Notes: generated from the sequence alone by a model not told the origin. A stretch of DNA of 64,000 nt from Couchioplanes caeruleus (GCF_003751945.1 NZ_RJKL01000001.1:4588001-4652000); one strand, 5' to 3'; numbered from the stretch's first letter, positions 17,085-25,959 are shown. Program-made: numbers and translations.

Positions 17085-18017
17085 GTGATCCGCCTGACCA
17101 CCGGTCCGCGGCTGAAAAACGTACTGACGGTTCTCAGGTGGGCCCTGAACATAGTGGCGCTCATCTGCATCGGAATGTATTTCTTCGAGTACCGAACGGC
17201 GATCCGCCAGGCTGCCGCAGAGTTCGAGACGCAGACGATCCTGGCTGCGATGGCGACGATTGTCATCGGTCTGCTGCCGGGGGCCTGGGCTTGGCAGCGG
17301 CTCTGTGCTCGGAGACTACCCGGCGTGACCCCGCTACAAGGGATCCTCGTGTATCTGCGCTCAGCAGTCGGAAAATACACACCGGGTGGAGTTCTGACCT
17401 TCGTGGTCCAGCAACGGCTGTTGGGCAGGCACGGCTCCAGTCCCGCCATGCTGGTGCAGATCTTCGTGGGAGCCGCCCTCGCCGGTTGTCTGTCCGCAGG
17501 CCTGTTGGGTCTGCCGGCGGCCTTCGCCCTCGCGGAGGACGGGAGCGATAAGCGCTGGATCGTAGCCGGGTGCCTTCTGGTCGGCCTGGTCCTAATCCTC
17601 GGTTACCGGGCGCGGCGCCGGCCCATCGTCTTGAAGCTCTGGACGAGGGCCGGGCTGCCTCCGCCTCTACCTTTCGCTCAGGCCACACTTCTGCTGGCCG
17701 GGGCAGCGGGGTTGACCGGAGTGCATCTGGCCGTCCTCGGCGGCGATACGGGAGGCGGCGCTGTCTTCCTCATTTCCGCCTATGCGCTGTCCACGATCTT
17801 CGGCCTCGCTTTCGCGGTGCTACCGGGCGCGGTCGGGGTCCGCGATGGAGCTCTCCTATTCATACTCGCCACACAACTGGCACCGGCAGATGCCGCAATG
17901 CTGGCGCTGCTCAGCCGCGCACTGATCGTGGCGGGAGACGTGATCGGCGCGAGCCTGTCCGCCCTGGTTCTACGTCTCACGCGGTCCACGCTGCACCTCG
18001 AAAGGAACACGTCATGA
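17085..18017 (+). CDS. Flippase-like / lysylphosphatidylglycerol synthase TM-region protein
   Basis: GTG 17085, one nucleotide after the UbiA stop; 310 residues with about eight hydrophobic helices. The pattern 'YLRSAVGKYTPGGVLTFVVQ' and 'LPGAVGVRDGALLFIL' is that of the LPG_synthase_TM/AglD family (conserved K-Y-x-P-G and P-G-x-x-G-x-x-E/D). These membrane proteins lack the aminoacyltransferase half and are often linked to glycosyltransferases, where flipping or transfer of lipid-linked sugars has been proposed. The last 4 nt overlap the next start (ATGA), indicating translational coupling. Confidence 0.78.
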   Translation: MIRLTTGPRLKNVLTVLRWALNIVALICIGMYFFEYRTAIRQAAAEFETQTILAAMATIVIGLLPGAWAWQRLCARRLPGVTPLQGILVYLRSAVGKYTPGGVLTFVVQQRLLGRHGSSPAMLVQIFVGAALAGCLSAGLLGLPAAFALAEDGSDKRWIVAGCLLVGLVLILGYRARRRPIVLKLWTRAGLPPPLPFAQATLLLAGAAGLTGVHLAVLGGDTGGGAVFLISAYALSTIFGLAFAVLPGAVGVRDGALLFILATQLAPADAAMLALLSRALIVAGDVIGASLSALVLRLTRSTLHLERNTS

Positions 18018-19138
18018 CGTCCGAGGACTTCGACGTAACGGTCGTGCTGAACTACTACGCTCCGTACGTCTCGGGCTTGACCGAAACCGCCCGCATCGTC
18101 GCCGAGGGCCTGGCCAAGCGTGGCTGGCGCGTGGCAGTCGTGACCACCCAACACGAGGCGTCGATCCCGCGTCACGAAGTGCTCGAGGGAGTGCATGTCT
18201 TTCGCGCACCCATCATGTTCCGGATCGGGCGCGGCCCGGTCAGTCCAGGCTTCGTGCCCCTGGTACGGCGGATAGCGGCCAGATCCAAGATCCTGCATCT
18301 GCACCTGCCGATGCTGGAGTCCGCCCCGATTACGTGGCTGGTGCGGGACACACCCGTCGTGTCGACCCACCACATCGACCTGTGGCTCAAGCCGTCGTTG
18401 ATGAATCGCATCCAGATCCAGGGCGTCAACATGTCCGTACGGAGCGCCATACGTCATTCCACCCACGTAGTCGTCAACAGCGAGGATCAGGCACGCCACT
18501 CCAACGTGTGGCCGGATATCGCCAGGGGTGAGTGGTCCGCCATTCCCGCCCCTTGTCTCGACCCGCGCGGCGGCGCTCCGACCTACCGCAGCGGGCCCGG
18601 TCACCACGTGGGATTCATGGGGCGCATCGTGCCGGACAAGGGTATCGAGTACCTCATCCAGGCTTTCCTGCGCGTCGCCGGTTCGCACGATCGCCTCCTC
18701 CTTGCCGGCGAGTACGACACCGTTGCCGGCGGCAGCAATATCGGGGAACTGCGCCGCCTGATCGCCGGCGATGACCGCGTCGTCTTCCTGGGCCTCCTCG
18801 ACCGCGCCGGAACCAGAGACTTCTACGCTTCCATCGACACCTTCGCCCTGACATCGGTGGCCGAGTCCTTCGGCATCGTCCAGGCAGAGGCCATGATGTG
18901 CGGTCTGCCGGTCGTCGGCTCCGACCTGCCCGGTGGCCGGGTACCCATCCAGCAGACCGGATTCGGACGCCTGACCAGACCCAGGGACGTGCATGCGATC
19001 GCGACGGCTCTCGTCGAGTTGCGCGACTTCCCCGCGGACGAGAAGCACCGCCTCGCACAGCTGGCTCGCGACCTCTACGGCGCGGAAGGCTGCATCGACC
19101 GATACGAGAGCCTGTTCTCGCGCCTGATGAAGGCCTAG
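18014..19138 (+). CDS. GT4-family glycosyltransferase
   Basis: 374 residues from ATG 18014 (ATGA overlap with the preceding stop). GT-B layout: N-terminal acceptor domain with 'YYAPYVSGLTETARIVAEGL', then the sugar-nucleotide domain with 'HHVGFMGRIVPDKGIEYLIQ' and the E-x7-E element 'ESFGIVQAEAMMCGLPVVGS'. A retaining cytoplasmic glycosyltransferase that would extend a lipid- or product-linked acceptor. Its close coupling to the UbiA and flippase-like genes suggests the acceptor is the polyprenyl-phosphate pentose or a lipid. Confidence 0.87.
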   Translation: MTSEDFDVTVVLNYYAPYVSGLTETARIVAEGLAKRGWRVAVVTTQHEASIPRHEVLEGVHVFRAPIMFRIGRGPVSPGFVPLVRRIAARSKILHLHLPMLESAPITWLVRDTPVVSTHHIDLWLKPSLMNRIQIQGVNMSVRSAIRHSTHVVVNSEDQARHSNVWPDIARGEWSAIPAPCLDPRGGAPTYRSGPGHHVGFMGRIVPDKGIEYLIQAFLRVAGSHDRLLLAGEYDTVAGGSNIGELRRLIAGDDRVVFLGLLDRAGTRDFYASIDTFALTSVAESFGIVQAEAMMCGLPVVGSDLPGGRVPIQQTGFGRLTRPRDVHAIATALVELRDFPADEKHRLAQLARDLYGAEGCIDRYESLFSRLMKA

Positions 19139-19228
19139 AGCCTGCATCACTCTCCGCCTATCCTCCCGGCCGGGCAGCGGGCACGCGCGGGCTCCGGCGA
19201 TACGAAGTAGACCGAAGGAAACACAGGA

Positions 19229-20263
19229 ATGCATATTGCTATTACGGGTGGCGCGGGCGTTCTGGGCCGTAATCTCATCCAGCGCCTGGTCAAGGAAGGC
19301 CACCGCGTCACGAGTCTTGATTTGACGTTCGTTCCCGAGTATACGAACTACCAGCAGATCATCGGAGACATCCGCGACGCGGACATCGTCCGCTCCGCGA
19401 TCTCCGGGGCCGACATGGTGGTCCACGCCGCCGCCGCCCTGCCGAGCTACAAGCCGCAGCAGATCCGTTCGATCTCGGTCGAGGGCACGAGAACGGTGCT
19501 GGCCGCTTGTCACGCCGCGCGTATCGAGCGAGTCGTTCACGTCTCGTCATCGGCGGTCTACGGTCTGCCGGATGTCGTCCCGACGACCGAGGATTATCCG
19601 CGCGAACGCGTCGACCCTTACAACTGCGCCAAGATCGACGCCGAGTTGATCTGCGAAGACTACCGCGACAAGGGCATGTGTATTCCCATTCTGCGCCCCA
19701 AGACGTTCCTCGGGCCGCACCGGCTCGGTATCTTCTCGATGCTCTTCGAGTGGGCCGACGAAGGCCACCACTTCCCGCTGATGGGCGGTGGTCACTTCCG
19801 CAGCCAGATGCTGGACGTCGATGATCTTGTCGAGGTAGTGAGTACGGTCCTCCGTCTGCCGGATGCGTCGGTGAACTCCGAGTTCAACGTGGCCGCGACC
19901 GAGTTCACCACGTTGCACGACGATTTCCAGGCCGTACTGGATGCCGCGGGTCACGGTAAAAGAGTCATTTCCCTTCCGGCGAAGCCTGCTATCGGAGCAC
20001 TGCGCGCACTGGAGATGCTGGGCGTGTCACCCGTCTACAAGCGCCTGATCTACAAGCTCAGCCGCGATGCCTATGTCAGCACGGCGCGAGCCGAAAAGGT
20101 CTTGGGCTTCGCGCCGAAGCACTCCAACCAGGACACGATCATTCGTACATTCCGCTGGTGGCAGAGCCAGAAGTCCTCGGAGCAGGCGGTGGTCAAGGCC
20201 GGGAAAACCAGCCGTGAGCCGTGGAAGCAGGGCGTCCTCGGCCTGGCCAAGGTGGTGTTCTGA
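19229..20263 (+). CDS. NAD(P)-dependent epimerase/dehydratase (extended SDR)
   Basis: 344 residues. Rossmann motif 'ITGGAGVLGRNLIQRL' (G-x-x-G-x-x-G) at residues 5-13, 'VVHAAA', Ser-containing 'VVHVSSSAVYG' and catalytic Y-x-x-x-K in 'DPYNCAKIDAE'. Substrate domain 'RPKTFLGPHRLGIFSMLFEW' and 'RSQMLDVDDLVEVV'. The family acts on nucleotide- or lipid-linked sugars (epimerisation, dehydration, reduction). The 90-nt gap before it may hold a ribosome site 'GAAGGAAA' near 19213. Its stop overlaps the next start by one base (TGATG). Confidence 0.87.
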   Translation: MHIAITGGAGVLGRNLIQRLVKEGHRVTSLDLTFVPEYTNYQQIIGDIRDADIVRSAISGADMVVHAAAALPSYKPQQIRSISVEGTRTVLAACHAARIERVVHVSSSAVYGLPDVVPTTEDYPRERVDPYNCAKIDAELICEDYRDKGMCIPILRPKTFLGPHRLGIFSMLFEWADEGHHFPLMGGGHFRSQMLDVDDLVEVVSTVLRLPDASVNSEFNVAATEFTTLHDDFQAVLDAAGHGKRVISLPAKPAIGALRALEMLGVSPVYKRLIYKLSRDAYVSTARAEKVLGFAPKHSNQDTIIRTFRWWQSQKSSEQAVVKAGKTSREPWKQGVLGLAKVVF

Positions 20264-21429
20264 TGGCTGTCTCCGAGGAAGTGCGCACTGCCGATCCCTG
20301 GAGATCGCGGATGGCGCGAGCTGTGGGCCGGTGGAAGTCGTCGAAGCCGCGACCTGCCGGCCGCTGGAGGAGGCGGCTGTCTGCCTCCGTCTTCGCGATG
20401 GCGATACTCTGGCTCGTCTTCGCGGTCCTACAGGAACTGCTGACGGGCAGGGTCTGGTTTTGGGTGCTTCCGGGGCTGATGCCGCCGATCATGTTCGCCG
20501 TCGCTCCGGCGCTTCTGATGATCGCGGCGGCCCTTCTCAAGCGGTTCCGGATTTCCGTCCTGGCACTTGCCGTTGTCTCCTTCACCATCACTGTGCCTTC
20601 ATCGGGCATCAACTTCGCGGCCCTTCTCCCACGCGATGCGCCGGCCGCAGAGGGCCATCCTGTGCGCGTCGTGCAGATGAATACCGATTACTGGGGCCAG
20701 CTGCGGGAGGGAACACTATCGGATCCGCGCGACAAGGAGTCCATGCTCAAATATCTCCGCGCTCTGGACGCCGATGTCTATTTGCTGCAGGAGCATATGA
20801 CACGTGTCGGAGAGCTGGCACTACCCGTAACGGATCTGTCGGATGTCGGTAGGGTCTTCCCGGAATATCGCGCTTTTACGGCCGGAACGCTTCTAACGCT
20901 CACTCGCCTGCCGGTGATGGACCACAGGGTCGTCAATCCCGACACCAGTTCCACTCTCGCCCTTCCGCCGCCACCCTACGAGTTGATGGTGAACGTTAAG
21001 GTAGGCGATCGGGTGCTTTCGACCTACAACGTGCACATGCCCATTCAGATCATCATTGAGCAGAATTGGTTCACGCGTGACTTCTACAAGGAGATCGAGC
21101 GCCGGCACGTCATCCGGCACGAGGAGTTCGAGGCATTGACCGAGGACGTGGTGGCAAATCCCAATCCCCTGATCGTGGCTGGCGACTTCAACACGAGCCC
21201 GGCCATGGGGGACATTCGCGGCCTTCTGGATGTCACACGCGATGCGGCGCGGTACAGCGGGAGGCTCTACCCAGCCACTTGGCGTGTGGGGGGTCAGCTT
21301 CCCATGCTGTGGCGGAACGACTGGTACCTGATTCGCAACGACATCACGGTGGACAAGTTCCGGAGTCTTGACCCCGAGGGCAATTCGGATCACCTGGTCC
21401 AAGCCGTGGACCTGGTGATCGCCAAGTAG
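20263..21429 (+). CDS. Membrane-anchored endonuclease/exonuclease/phosphatase (EEP) family hydrolase
   Basis: 388 residues from ATG 20263. Residues about 40-125 are three hydrophobic helices; the remainder is an EEP domain facing outside: 'VRVVQMNTDYW', 'ADVYLLQEHM' (metal Glu), 'YNVHMPIQ', 'LIVAGDFNTSP' (Asp/Asn) and 'GNSDHLVQAVDL' (catalytic His). EEP enzymes are Mg-dependent phosphoesterases acting on DNA, phospholipids or inositol phosphates. With this membrane topology a lipid or lipid-linked phosphodiester substrate is more likely than nucleic acid; this fits a role in releasing or recycling a polyprenyl-phosphate intermediate. Confidence 0.82.
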   Translation: MAVSEEVRTADPWRSRMARAVGRWKSSKPRPAGRWRRRLSASVFAMAILWLVFAVLQELLTGRVWFWVLPGLMPPIMFAVAPALLMIAAALLKRFRISVLALAVVSFTITVPSSGINFAALLPRDAPAAEGHPVRVVQMNTDYWGQLREGTLSDPRDKESMLKYLRALDADVYLLQEHMTRVGELALPVTDLSDVGRVFPEYRAFTAGTLLTLTRLPVMDHRVVNPDTSSTLALPPPPYELMVNVKVGDRVLSTYNVHMPIQIIIEQNWFTRDFYKEIERRHVIRHEEFEALTEDVVANPNPLIVAGDFNTSPAMGDIRGLLDVTRDAARYSGRLYPATWRVGGQLPMLWRNDWYLIRNDITVDKFRSLDPEGNSDHLVQAVDLVIAK

Positions 21430-21630
21430 GGATGCCGCTGGCGGGCATCGTGCAGACAGAGGCGATGTTCTGGCGATGCCCGCTCCGGCGTCGACGGCTG
21501 ACCGGCGTCTGGGTCGGCAAACCACCGGACCAGCTCTTGGACGAGGTCGTGGCAGGCCACCGGCGCTGGATTCAGCCCCGTTCACGGCGCGTCCATCACG
21601 CCGGCGTTGACTACCTTAATGGAGGAAGCA

Positions 21631-22371
21631 GTGACGCAGCCCAACGATCACGGCCGCCTGGAGCCACTTCCGGAGGACTGGCAGCGAGCTCTGGCCATCG
21701 TCGCGCATCCCGATGATCTGGAGTTCGGAGCCGGCGCGGCAGTCGCCCGATGGACCGAGCAAGGCAAAGAAGTCATCTACAGTCTGGTGACGAGCGGTGA
21801 GGCCGGAATCAGCAGCATGGAACCTGCCCGCACCCGACAGGTACGCGAGGCGGAGCAGCGCGCCGCGGCAGCGCTTGTCGGCGTCCAGACCATCGAGTTT
21901 CTGGGCCAGTCCGACGGCTTACTCGAACATGGCGTGGCACTTCGCCGTGTCTTGGCCGCCGCCATCCGCAGACATCAACCGGACATCGTCATCACCAACA
22001 ACCTCCGCGAAACATGGAACGGCACGACCCTCAACCAGGCGGATCACATCGCAACCGGGCGCTCCGTGCTTGACGCCGTCCGCGACGCCGGCAACCGCTG
22101 GGTCTTCACCGAGCAATTGGACGAGGGCCTGCGTCCGTGGGGCAAGGTACGACAGGTTTGGGCCGTCAATTCGCCGCAGTCAGCCCACGGCGTGGACGTG
22201 ACGACCACCTTCCAGACGGGGGTACGTTCACTGCACGCTCACGAGGAATACCTGGGAGCTCTCGGCTGGCCTTCGGCGGACTCCGAACGTTTCCTGGCCA
22301 CGCTGGCCCGCCTGGCTGGAGCCCGTCTGGGCTGCGAGTACGGCGTGTCGTTCGAGGTCTTCCGGCCTTGA
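21631..22371 (+). CDS. PIG-L/LmbE family N-deacetylase
   Basis: GTG 21631 is chosen because 'GGAGGA' lies 5 nt upstream; an ATG at 21619 would overlap that ribosome site. 246 residues with the Zn motif 'AIVAHPDDLEFGAG' (H-P-D-D), 'TSGEAGISSMEPARTRQVRE' (family R-x-x-E), 'IVITNN' and the third zinc ligand in 'NQADHIATGRSV'. Family members deacetylate GlcNAc-containing lipids, mycothiol precursors or antibiotics. Downstream of the sugar-lipid genes with a 200-nt gap lacking any gene, so it may have its own promoter. Confidence 0.87.
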   Translation: MTQPNDHGRLEPLPEDWQRALAIVAHPDDLEFGAGAAVARWTEQGKEVIYSLVTSGEAGISSMEPARTRQVREAEQRAAAALVGVQTIEFLGQSDGLLEHGVALRRVLAAAIRRHQPDIVITNNLRETWNGTTLNQADHIATGRSVLDAVRDAGNRWVFTEQLDEGLRPWGKVRQVWAVNSPQSAHGVDVTTTFQTGVRSLHAHEEYLGALGWPSADSERFLATLARLAGARLGCEYGVSFEVFRP

Positions 22372-22497
22372 CGAGGCGAGGCGTCTACAGAGTACGTCGA
22401 AGCCTATCCAGGACTGGCACGCCGCACAGTACCCCTCGAACACACACCATTAGGGCGGGAAACCTCTGCCCGAATAGCTGCCGATAGGAGGAAGCCG

Positions 22498-23055
22498 ATG
22501 TCCGCAAGGCGGTGGCTCAACGAGCCTGCTACTTGGTCCGACGAGGGACGGAACATCCGCGCGGTCACTGATGCAAACACAGACTTCTGGCGACAGACGT
22601 ACTACGGCGTTACTCGCGACAGCGGACACTTCTACCGCCAAGAGGTCAGCGGGAACTTCATCATGGAAGTGACTCTCTCCGGCGAGTACCAAGAAGCGCA
22701 CGACCACTCGGGCCTGATGCTCCGAGTCGACGCGCGAAATTGGCTCCGGGCAGGAATAGAGTACGTCGACGGCACCACGCACGTCAGCACCGTGATCACC
22801 CGCGGGTTCTCGGACTGGTCGATGGCACCGTGGCCGCACTACGCAGGATCACTTCGCCTCCGCCTGACCAGGCACGAAACCGCACTCCGAGTGCAATGCC
22901 TAGACACCGACGGGTCGTGGAAACTGGTCCGGCTCGGCTACTTGAATCTTCCCAGCACTGTGCAGGTGGGCGTCATGTGCTGCTCCCCGGAACGCGAGGG
23001 CTTCGCTGCGTCCTTCTCGAATTTCACAGTCTCTGGTCAGGAGCCGAGCGAATAG
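22498..23055 (+). CDS. DUF1349 protein (concanavalin-like fold)
   Basis: ATG 22498 preceded by 'AGGAGGAAGCCG'; 185 residues. 'TDFWRQTYYGVTRDSGHFY', 'HDHSGLMLRVDARNWLRAGIEYVDG' and 'FSDWSMAPW' are characteristic of the DUF1349 ('regulation of enolase') family, a jelly-roll/lectin-like single domain. No signal peptide. Function unknown; a sugar-binding role is only suggested by fold and by the preceding carbohydrate genes. Confidence 0.85.
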   Translation: MSARRWLNEPATWSDEGRNIRAVTDANTDFWRQTYYGVTRDSGHFYRQEVSGNFIMEVTLSGEYQEAHDHSGLMLRVDARNWLRAGIEYVDGTTHVSTVITRGFSDWSMAPWPHYAGSLRLRLTRHETALRVQCLDTDGSWKLVRLGYLNLPSTVQVGVMCCSPEREGFAASFSNFTVSGQEPSE

Positions 23056-23762
23056 CGCTTTCGCCGACGCCGCTGTGCCGGACCTCGCCCTCAGCCGCGA
23101 ATAGCCCAACCAATGCGTGCAGGGCAGCGATCCCAGCCACGCCTTCGGGCAGCCGCCGGTGCCTCTGATGGTCCTGCATCTCGACATCGTGATAGGGCTC
23201 GGTCCGACTGGGCCGCGGCCCACCTGGTCGCGTACGACCTGACGTGCCACCTGGACTCCGGACGGGTTCAGCGCAGATGCTCGCTGTGGTCGGAGATGGG
23301 GACCTACTCACCACGGAGGCGGCCCGCCGCCGCGTAGGTGTCGAGATCGAGCGCGGCGACGATCGCGCCGCCGAGGCTGAAGCGGCGAAGGCAGCGGTGC
23401 TCGATGCGTACCGCCGTGACATCTGCGCGCAGTGGCGCGCTCGGCGCGATCCTCACCGGCCCCTCCGCCGTCCCGGACCGCACGCTGGGTTAGCAGGTCC
23501 TCGACTTGACCGTGACTACCTGCGCCAGCCCGACGGACCGGACGCCGGGCAGCCGTGGCGGTTGATGCCCGAATAGGAGGCGTCCTGCTCTGGTTCTACG
23601 CCGTCGACTCCTCGGCCGGTTCGTTCACCGGCGGGCTGTCATCCGCCGTAGCAGGGCTCAGGCAAGGATCCGTTCGCCGCCGCGTTGGCCTGCATTCAGT
23701 TCCTTAGCCCCTGCCGACGGCAGGGGCTCTACGCCGACCGGGTCGGCGGCATTAACCGGATC
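23056..23762. other. Decayed intergenic region
   Basis: No intact gene. A plus-strand stretch around 23275-23430 has coding-like composition ('LAVVGDGDLLTTEAARRRV', 'AAEAEAAKAAVLDAYRRDI'), without a proper start or known motif, and is probably the remnant of a lost gene. It leads into repeat copy C. Confidence 0.35.
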
Positions 23763-23929
23763 CGTGCCAGGGGCGGATCCATGCCCCCGCTTACCCCCCG
23801 AAACCCCCGCCAAGCACCGACTAGAAGCGACAAGTGTCGATCGAGCGAGCGGCGCATCTTCGCTGGTCAGCGACTAGATTTGGTGACCAATGACAAGCTA
23901 CTTGCCGTGACGGTTGGTAACAGAAGGTT
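23763..23929. repeat. Dispersed att-like repeat, copy C
   Basis: Shares 'GCTTACCCCCCGAAA', 'GAAGCGACAAGTGT', 'GACAAGCTACTTGCCGTGAC' and 'GGTAACAGAAGGTT' with copies A and B. Identity with them ends abruptly at 23929. Confidence 0.55.
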
Positions 23930-23957
23930 AGGGGTTCGAGTCCCTTTGGGCGCGCGA
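23918..23957 (+). other. Putative attachment-site junction with tRNA 3'-end-like sequence
   Basis: After the repeat core the sequence becomes 'AGGGGTTCGAGTCCCTT' followed by 'TGGGCGCGC'. The first part folds as a T-arm (5-bp stem, loop TTCGAGT) and the second has the size of an acceptor 3' strand. No 5' half of a tRNA is present upstream, so this is not a complete tRNA gene. Integrases of actinomycete elements commonly target tRNA 3' ends and leave such fragments. Confidence 0.45.
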
Positions 23958-24060
23958 CGAGAAGTAAAGCTTGACCAGGAAGAACGCTACAGAGGTTGAA
24001 TAGCTGAGGTTCTCGGCGTGGCGGCGTGATAGATCTCGATGGGTTCGGTAGGCCGAAGGG

Positions 24061-24549
24061 ATGAGGTATCCGGCTGGTGGTGGCATGAACGCGGCAGCCC
24101 GGGTCCGGCGTGAGAAGGTTCGGATCCAGGCTGCGGCCATGTTCGCCGAATCCCAAACGACCGCGCAGATTGCGTCTGAGCTGCGAGTTTCCGAGAAATC
24201 AGTACGCCAGTGGCGTCGACGGTGGACGGCCGGCGGGACGGCGGCTCTGGCGTCGGCCGGCCCTGGCGGCTCGGACTGCAAACTCTCCGGCGACCAGCAG
24301 AAACAGTTGATCGAGATGCTCGATGACGGCCCGGTCGTGCACGGCTGGGACGACGCCCGCTGGACCCTCGCCAGGGTCGCGGAGCTGATCGAGCGTCGCT
24401 TCGAGATCACCTACACGCTGCGCGGAGTGTCGTATCTGCTGCACCGCATCGGCTACAGCCAGCAGGTTCCCACTCGTCGGGCGATCGAACGCGACCCTCA
24501 GGCGATCGCTACGTGGCATCGCCGGCGGTGGCCGTCGGTAAGAGGTTAG
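24061..24549 (+). CDS. IS630 transposase, N-terminal frame
   Basis: Helix-turn-helix part: 'FAESQTTAQIASELRVSEKS' followed by 'VRQWRRRWTAGG', then the linker 'RWTLARVAELIERRF' and 'SYLLHRIGYSQQVPTRRAI'. The frame closes at 24549 just where the catalytic part continues in another frame ('WP' then 'KRLAAAQGAGICFQDEAG'). IS630-type elements often express the full transposase by programmed frameshifting, so this may be intact; a disabling indel is the alternative. Intended start may be ATG 24085 rather than 24061. Confidence 0.78.
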   Translation: MRYPAGGGMNAAARVRREKVRIQAAAMFAESQTTAQIASELRVSEKSVRQWRRRWTAGGTAALASAGPGGSDCKLSGDQQKQLIEMLDDGPVVHGWDDARWTLARVAELIERRFEITYTLRGVSYLLHRIGYSQQVPTRRAIERDPQAIATWHRRRWPSVRG

Positions 24550-25133
24550 CGGCGGCTCAGGGCGCGGGGATCTGTTTCCAGGACGAGGCGGGCCAGGTGA
24601 TGCGGCCGCCGGTGGCCAAGACCTGGGCCCGGCGCGGGCACACTCCCGTGGTCGAGGTCTCCGGCAAGGGCTCCGGGCGGGTCTCGATTGCCGGGCTGGT
24701 CTGCCTCAAGCCCGGACACCGCGGCCGGTTGATGTGGCGCACGAGGCTGCACCGAAACCGCAAAGGTGAGCGTGGCAGTTTCAGCGAGGACGACTACATC
24801 GCCTTCCTCGATCAGGCCCACCAACGCTTGCGGGCACCGATCGTGCTGATCTGGGACAACCTGAACACCCACGTCAGCGTCCGGATCCGGGAACTGATCA
24901 CGGCCCGGAGGTGGCTGACCGTGATCCGGTTACCCGCCTACGCCCCGGACCTCAACCCGGCCGAGGGCGTCTGGCGGTGGATGAAACGCGGCCTGACCAA
25001 CACCGCCGCCCGCGGCGTCGACCACCTCGCCGACCTCGTCAAACGTCGGCTACGCGCCTGCCAGCAACAAACCGATCTCCTCGCTGGCTTCTTCGCCGGC
25101 ACCGGCATGACCCTCGACCCCGAGCCACCGTGA
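24513..25133 (+). CDS. IS630 transposase, catalytic DDE frame
   Basis: Carries the DDE triad: first Asp in 'ICFQDEAGQVMRPP', second in 'IVLIWDNLNTHVS', Glu in 'YAPDLNPAEGVWRWMKRG'. The frame overlaps the first ORF by 37 nt and is read one frame away. An independent start at 24513 is unlikely to be used; expression is probably as a frameshift fusion with the upstream ORF. Confidence 0.8.
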   Translation: MASPAVAVGKRLAAAQGAGICFQDEAGQVMRPPVAKTWARRGHTPVVEVSGKGSGRVSIAGLVCLKPGHRGRLMWRTRLHRNRKGERGSFSEDDYIAFLDQAHQRLRAPIVLIWDNLNTHVSVRIRELITARRWLTVIRLPAYAPDLNPAEGVWRWMKRGLTNTAARGVDHLADLVKRRLRACQQQTDLLAGFFAGTGMTLDPEPP

Positions 25134-25469
25134 CGACTCGAACCTCAGCCTTTCAACCTCTGTAGCGCTTTTGCGTTGTGGGTCATGTGTGGGCCATGTC
25201 TTTGTCCCACGTGCAGAGCTGCTCGTTGCGGCGTTGACCTGGCCTTATTGGGTCTACGGCACCGGATTCGCGAATGGTGGATCCGCCTCGCTCCCCGTTC
25301 ATCAACGCGATAACGCTCCGCGCTGATGATGCCACTCATGGGAGTCGTCGGGGTAGTGCGGACCCCTTTGGCGTTGATGGGCCGGTTATGGACCAAATGC
25401 TCCTCGACCGTCGAACGTGCCCTACGGCCAGGTGCCGTGCGACACGATCTCCGAACCTCACCTCGACAG

Positions 25470-25890
25470 GTGTTGGCTGCAGATGCGCGGGATGAACGGC
25501 AGATGCGCAGACCGCGGGTAAGCCGGCCATGATCCGTTCGTCGCGCCGCCGCCGTCGTGCCTTGGGTGCCTCCAGCAGCTCGGAGATCAGCTCCTCCCGA
25601 TACTCCATGGCCTTGTCCAGGCTCGGCAGGTGCTCGTCGTTGAGCTGGACCCGCTGTGCGTCGAGCTTCGCCTTCTCCGTCTGTAGCTCGACCAGTCGAG
25701 TCCTCAGCGCGACGAGGCCCCCTTGTTCTCAATGTCGATGCGACTGACGGTCTCCGCAAGCTGACGGTCGAACAGCCGGTACCGCTCGAGCCACTCCTGC
25801 CGGATGGCGCCCAGTTCATTGTTGACCACAAGCAAGAGCTGGGACAGCTCGCGTTGGCTGCGTCGATCGCCTCTCCCAACTGAGTGAACG
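25470..25890 (-). pseudogene. Coiled-coil protein remnant
   Basis: Two minus-strand frames with good codon bias abut near 25715: 'GAIRQEWLERYRLFDRQLAE' with 'TVSRIDIENKGASSR' and then a stop, and in the other frame 'LVELQTEKAKLDAQRVQLND' followed by 'AMEYREELISELLEAPKARR'. Together they read as one heptad-rich coiled coil interrupted by a frameshift, with no intact start. Function not recognisable. Confidence 0.4.
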
Positions 25891-25959
25891 CGGCCTTTTG
25901 GCCCAGGGCTGGTCTGGACCCCCTTCGACGTCGCGGATCGGCGTACCCAACGGATGGAC

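Larger units (their letters stand above)
23985..25167 (+). mobile_element. IS630-family insertion sequence
   Basis: 1183 bp bounded by 28-bp terminal inverted repeats (23985-24012 and 25140-25167, 26 of 28 positions matching, both beginning CGCTACAGAGGTTGAA from the outside in). It encodes a two-frame transposase. A TA target duplication, usual for this family, is not evident at the edges I chose, so the exact ends may be off by a few bases. It inserted 28 bp from the tRNA-like att fragment. Confidence 0.82.

Noticed and set aside
23918..23957. Complete tRNA gene
   Set aside because: Only a T-arm and acceptor-like 3' part are present; no D-arm or anticodon arm precedes it.
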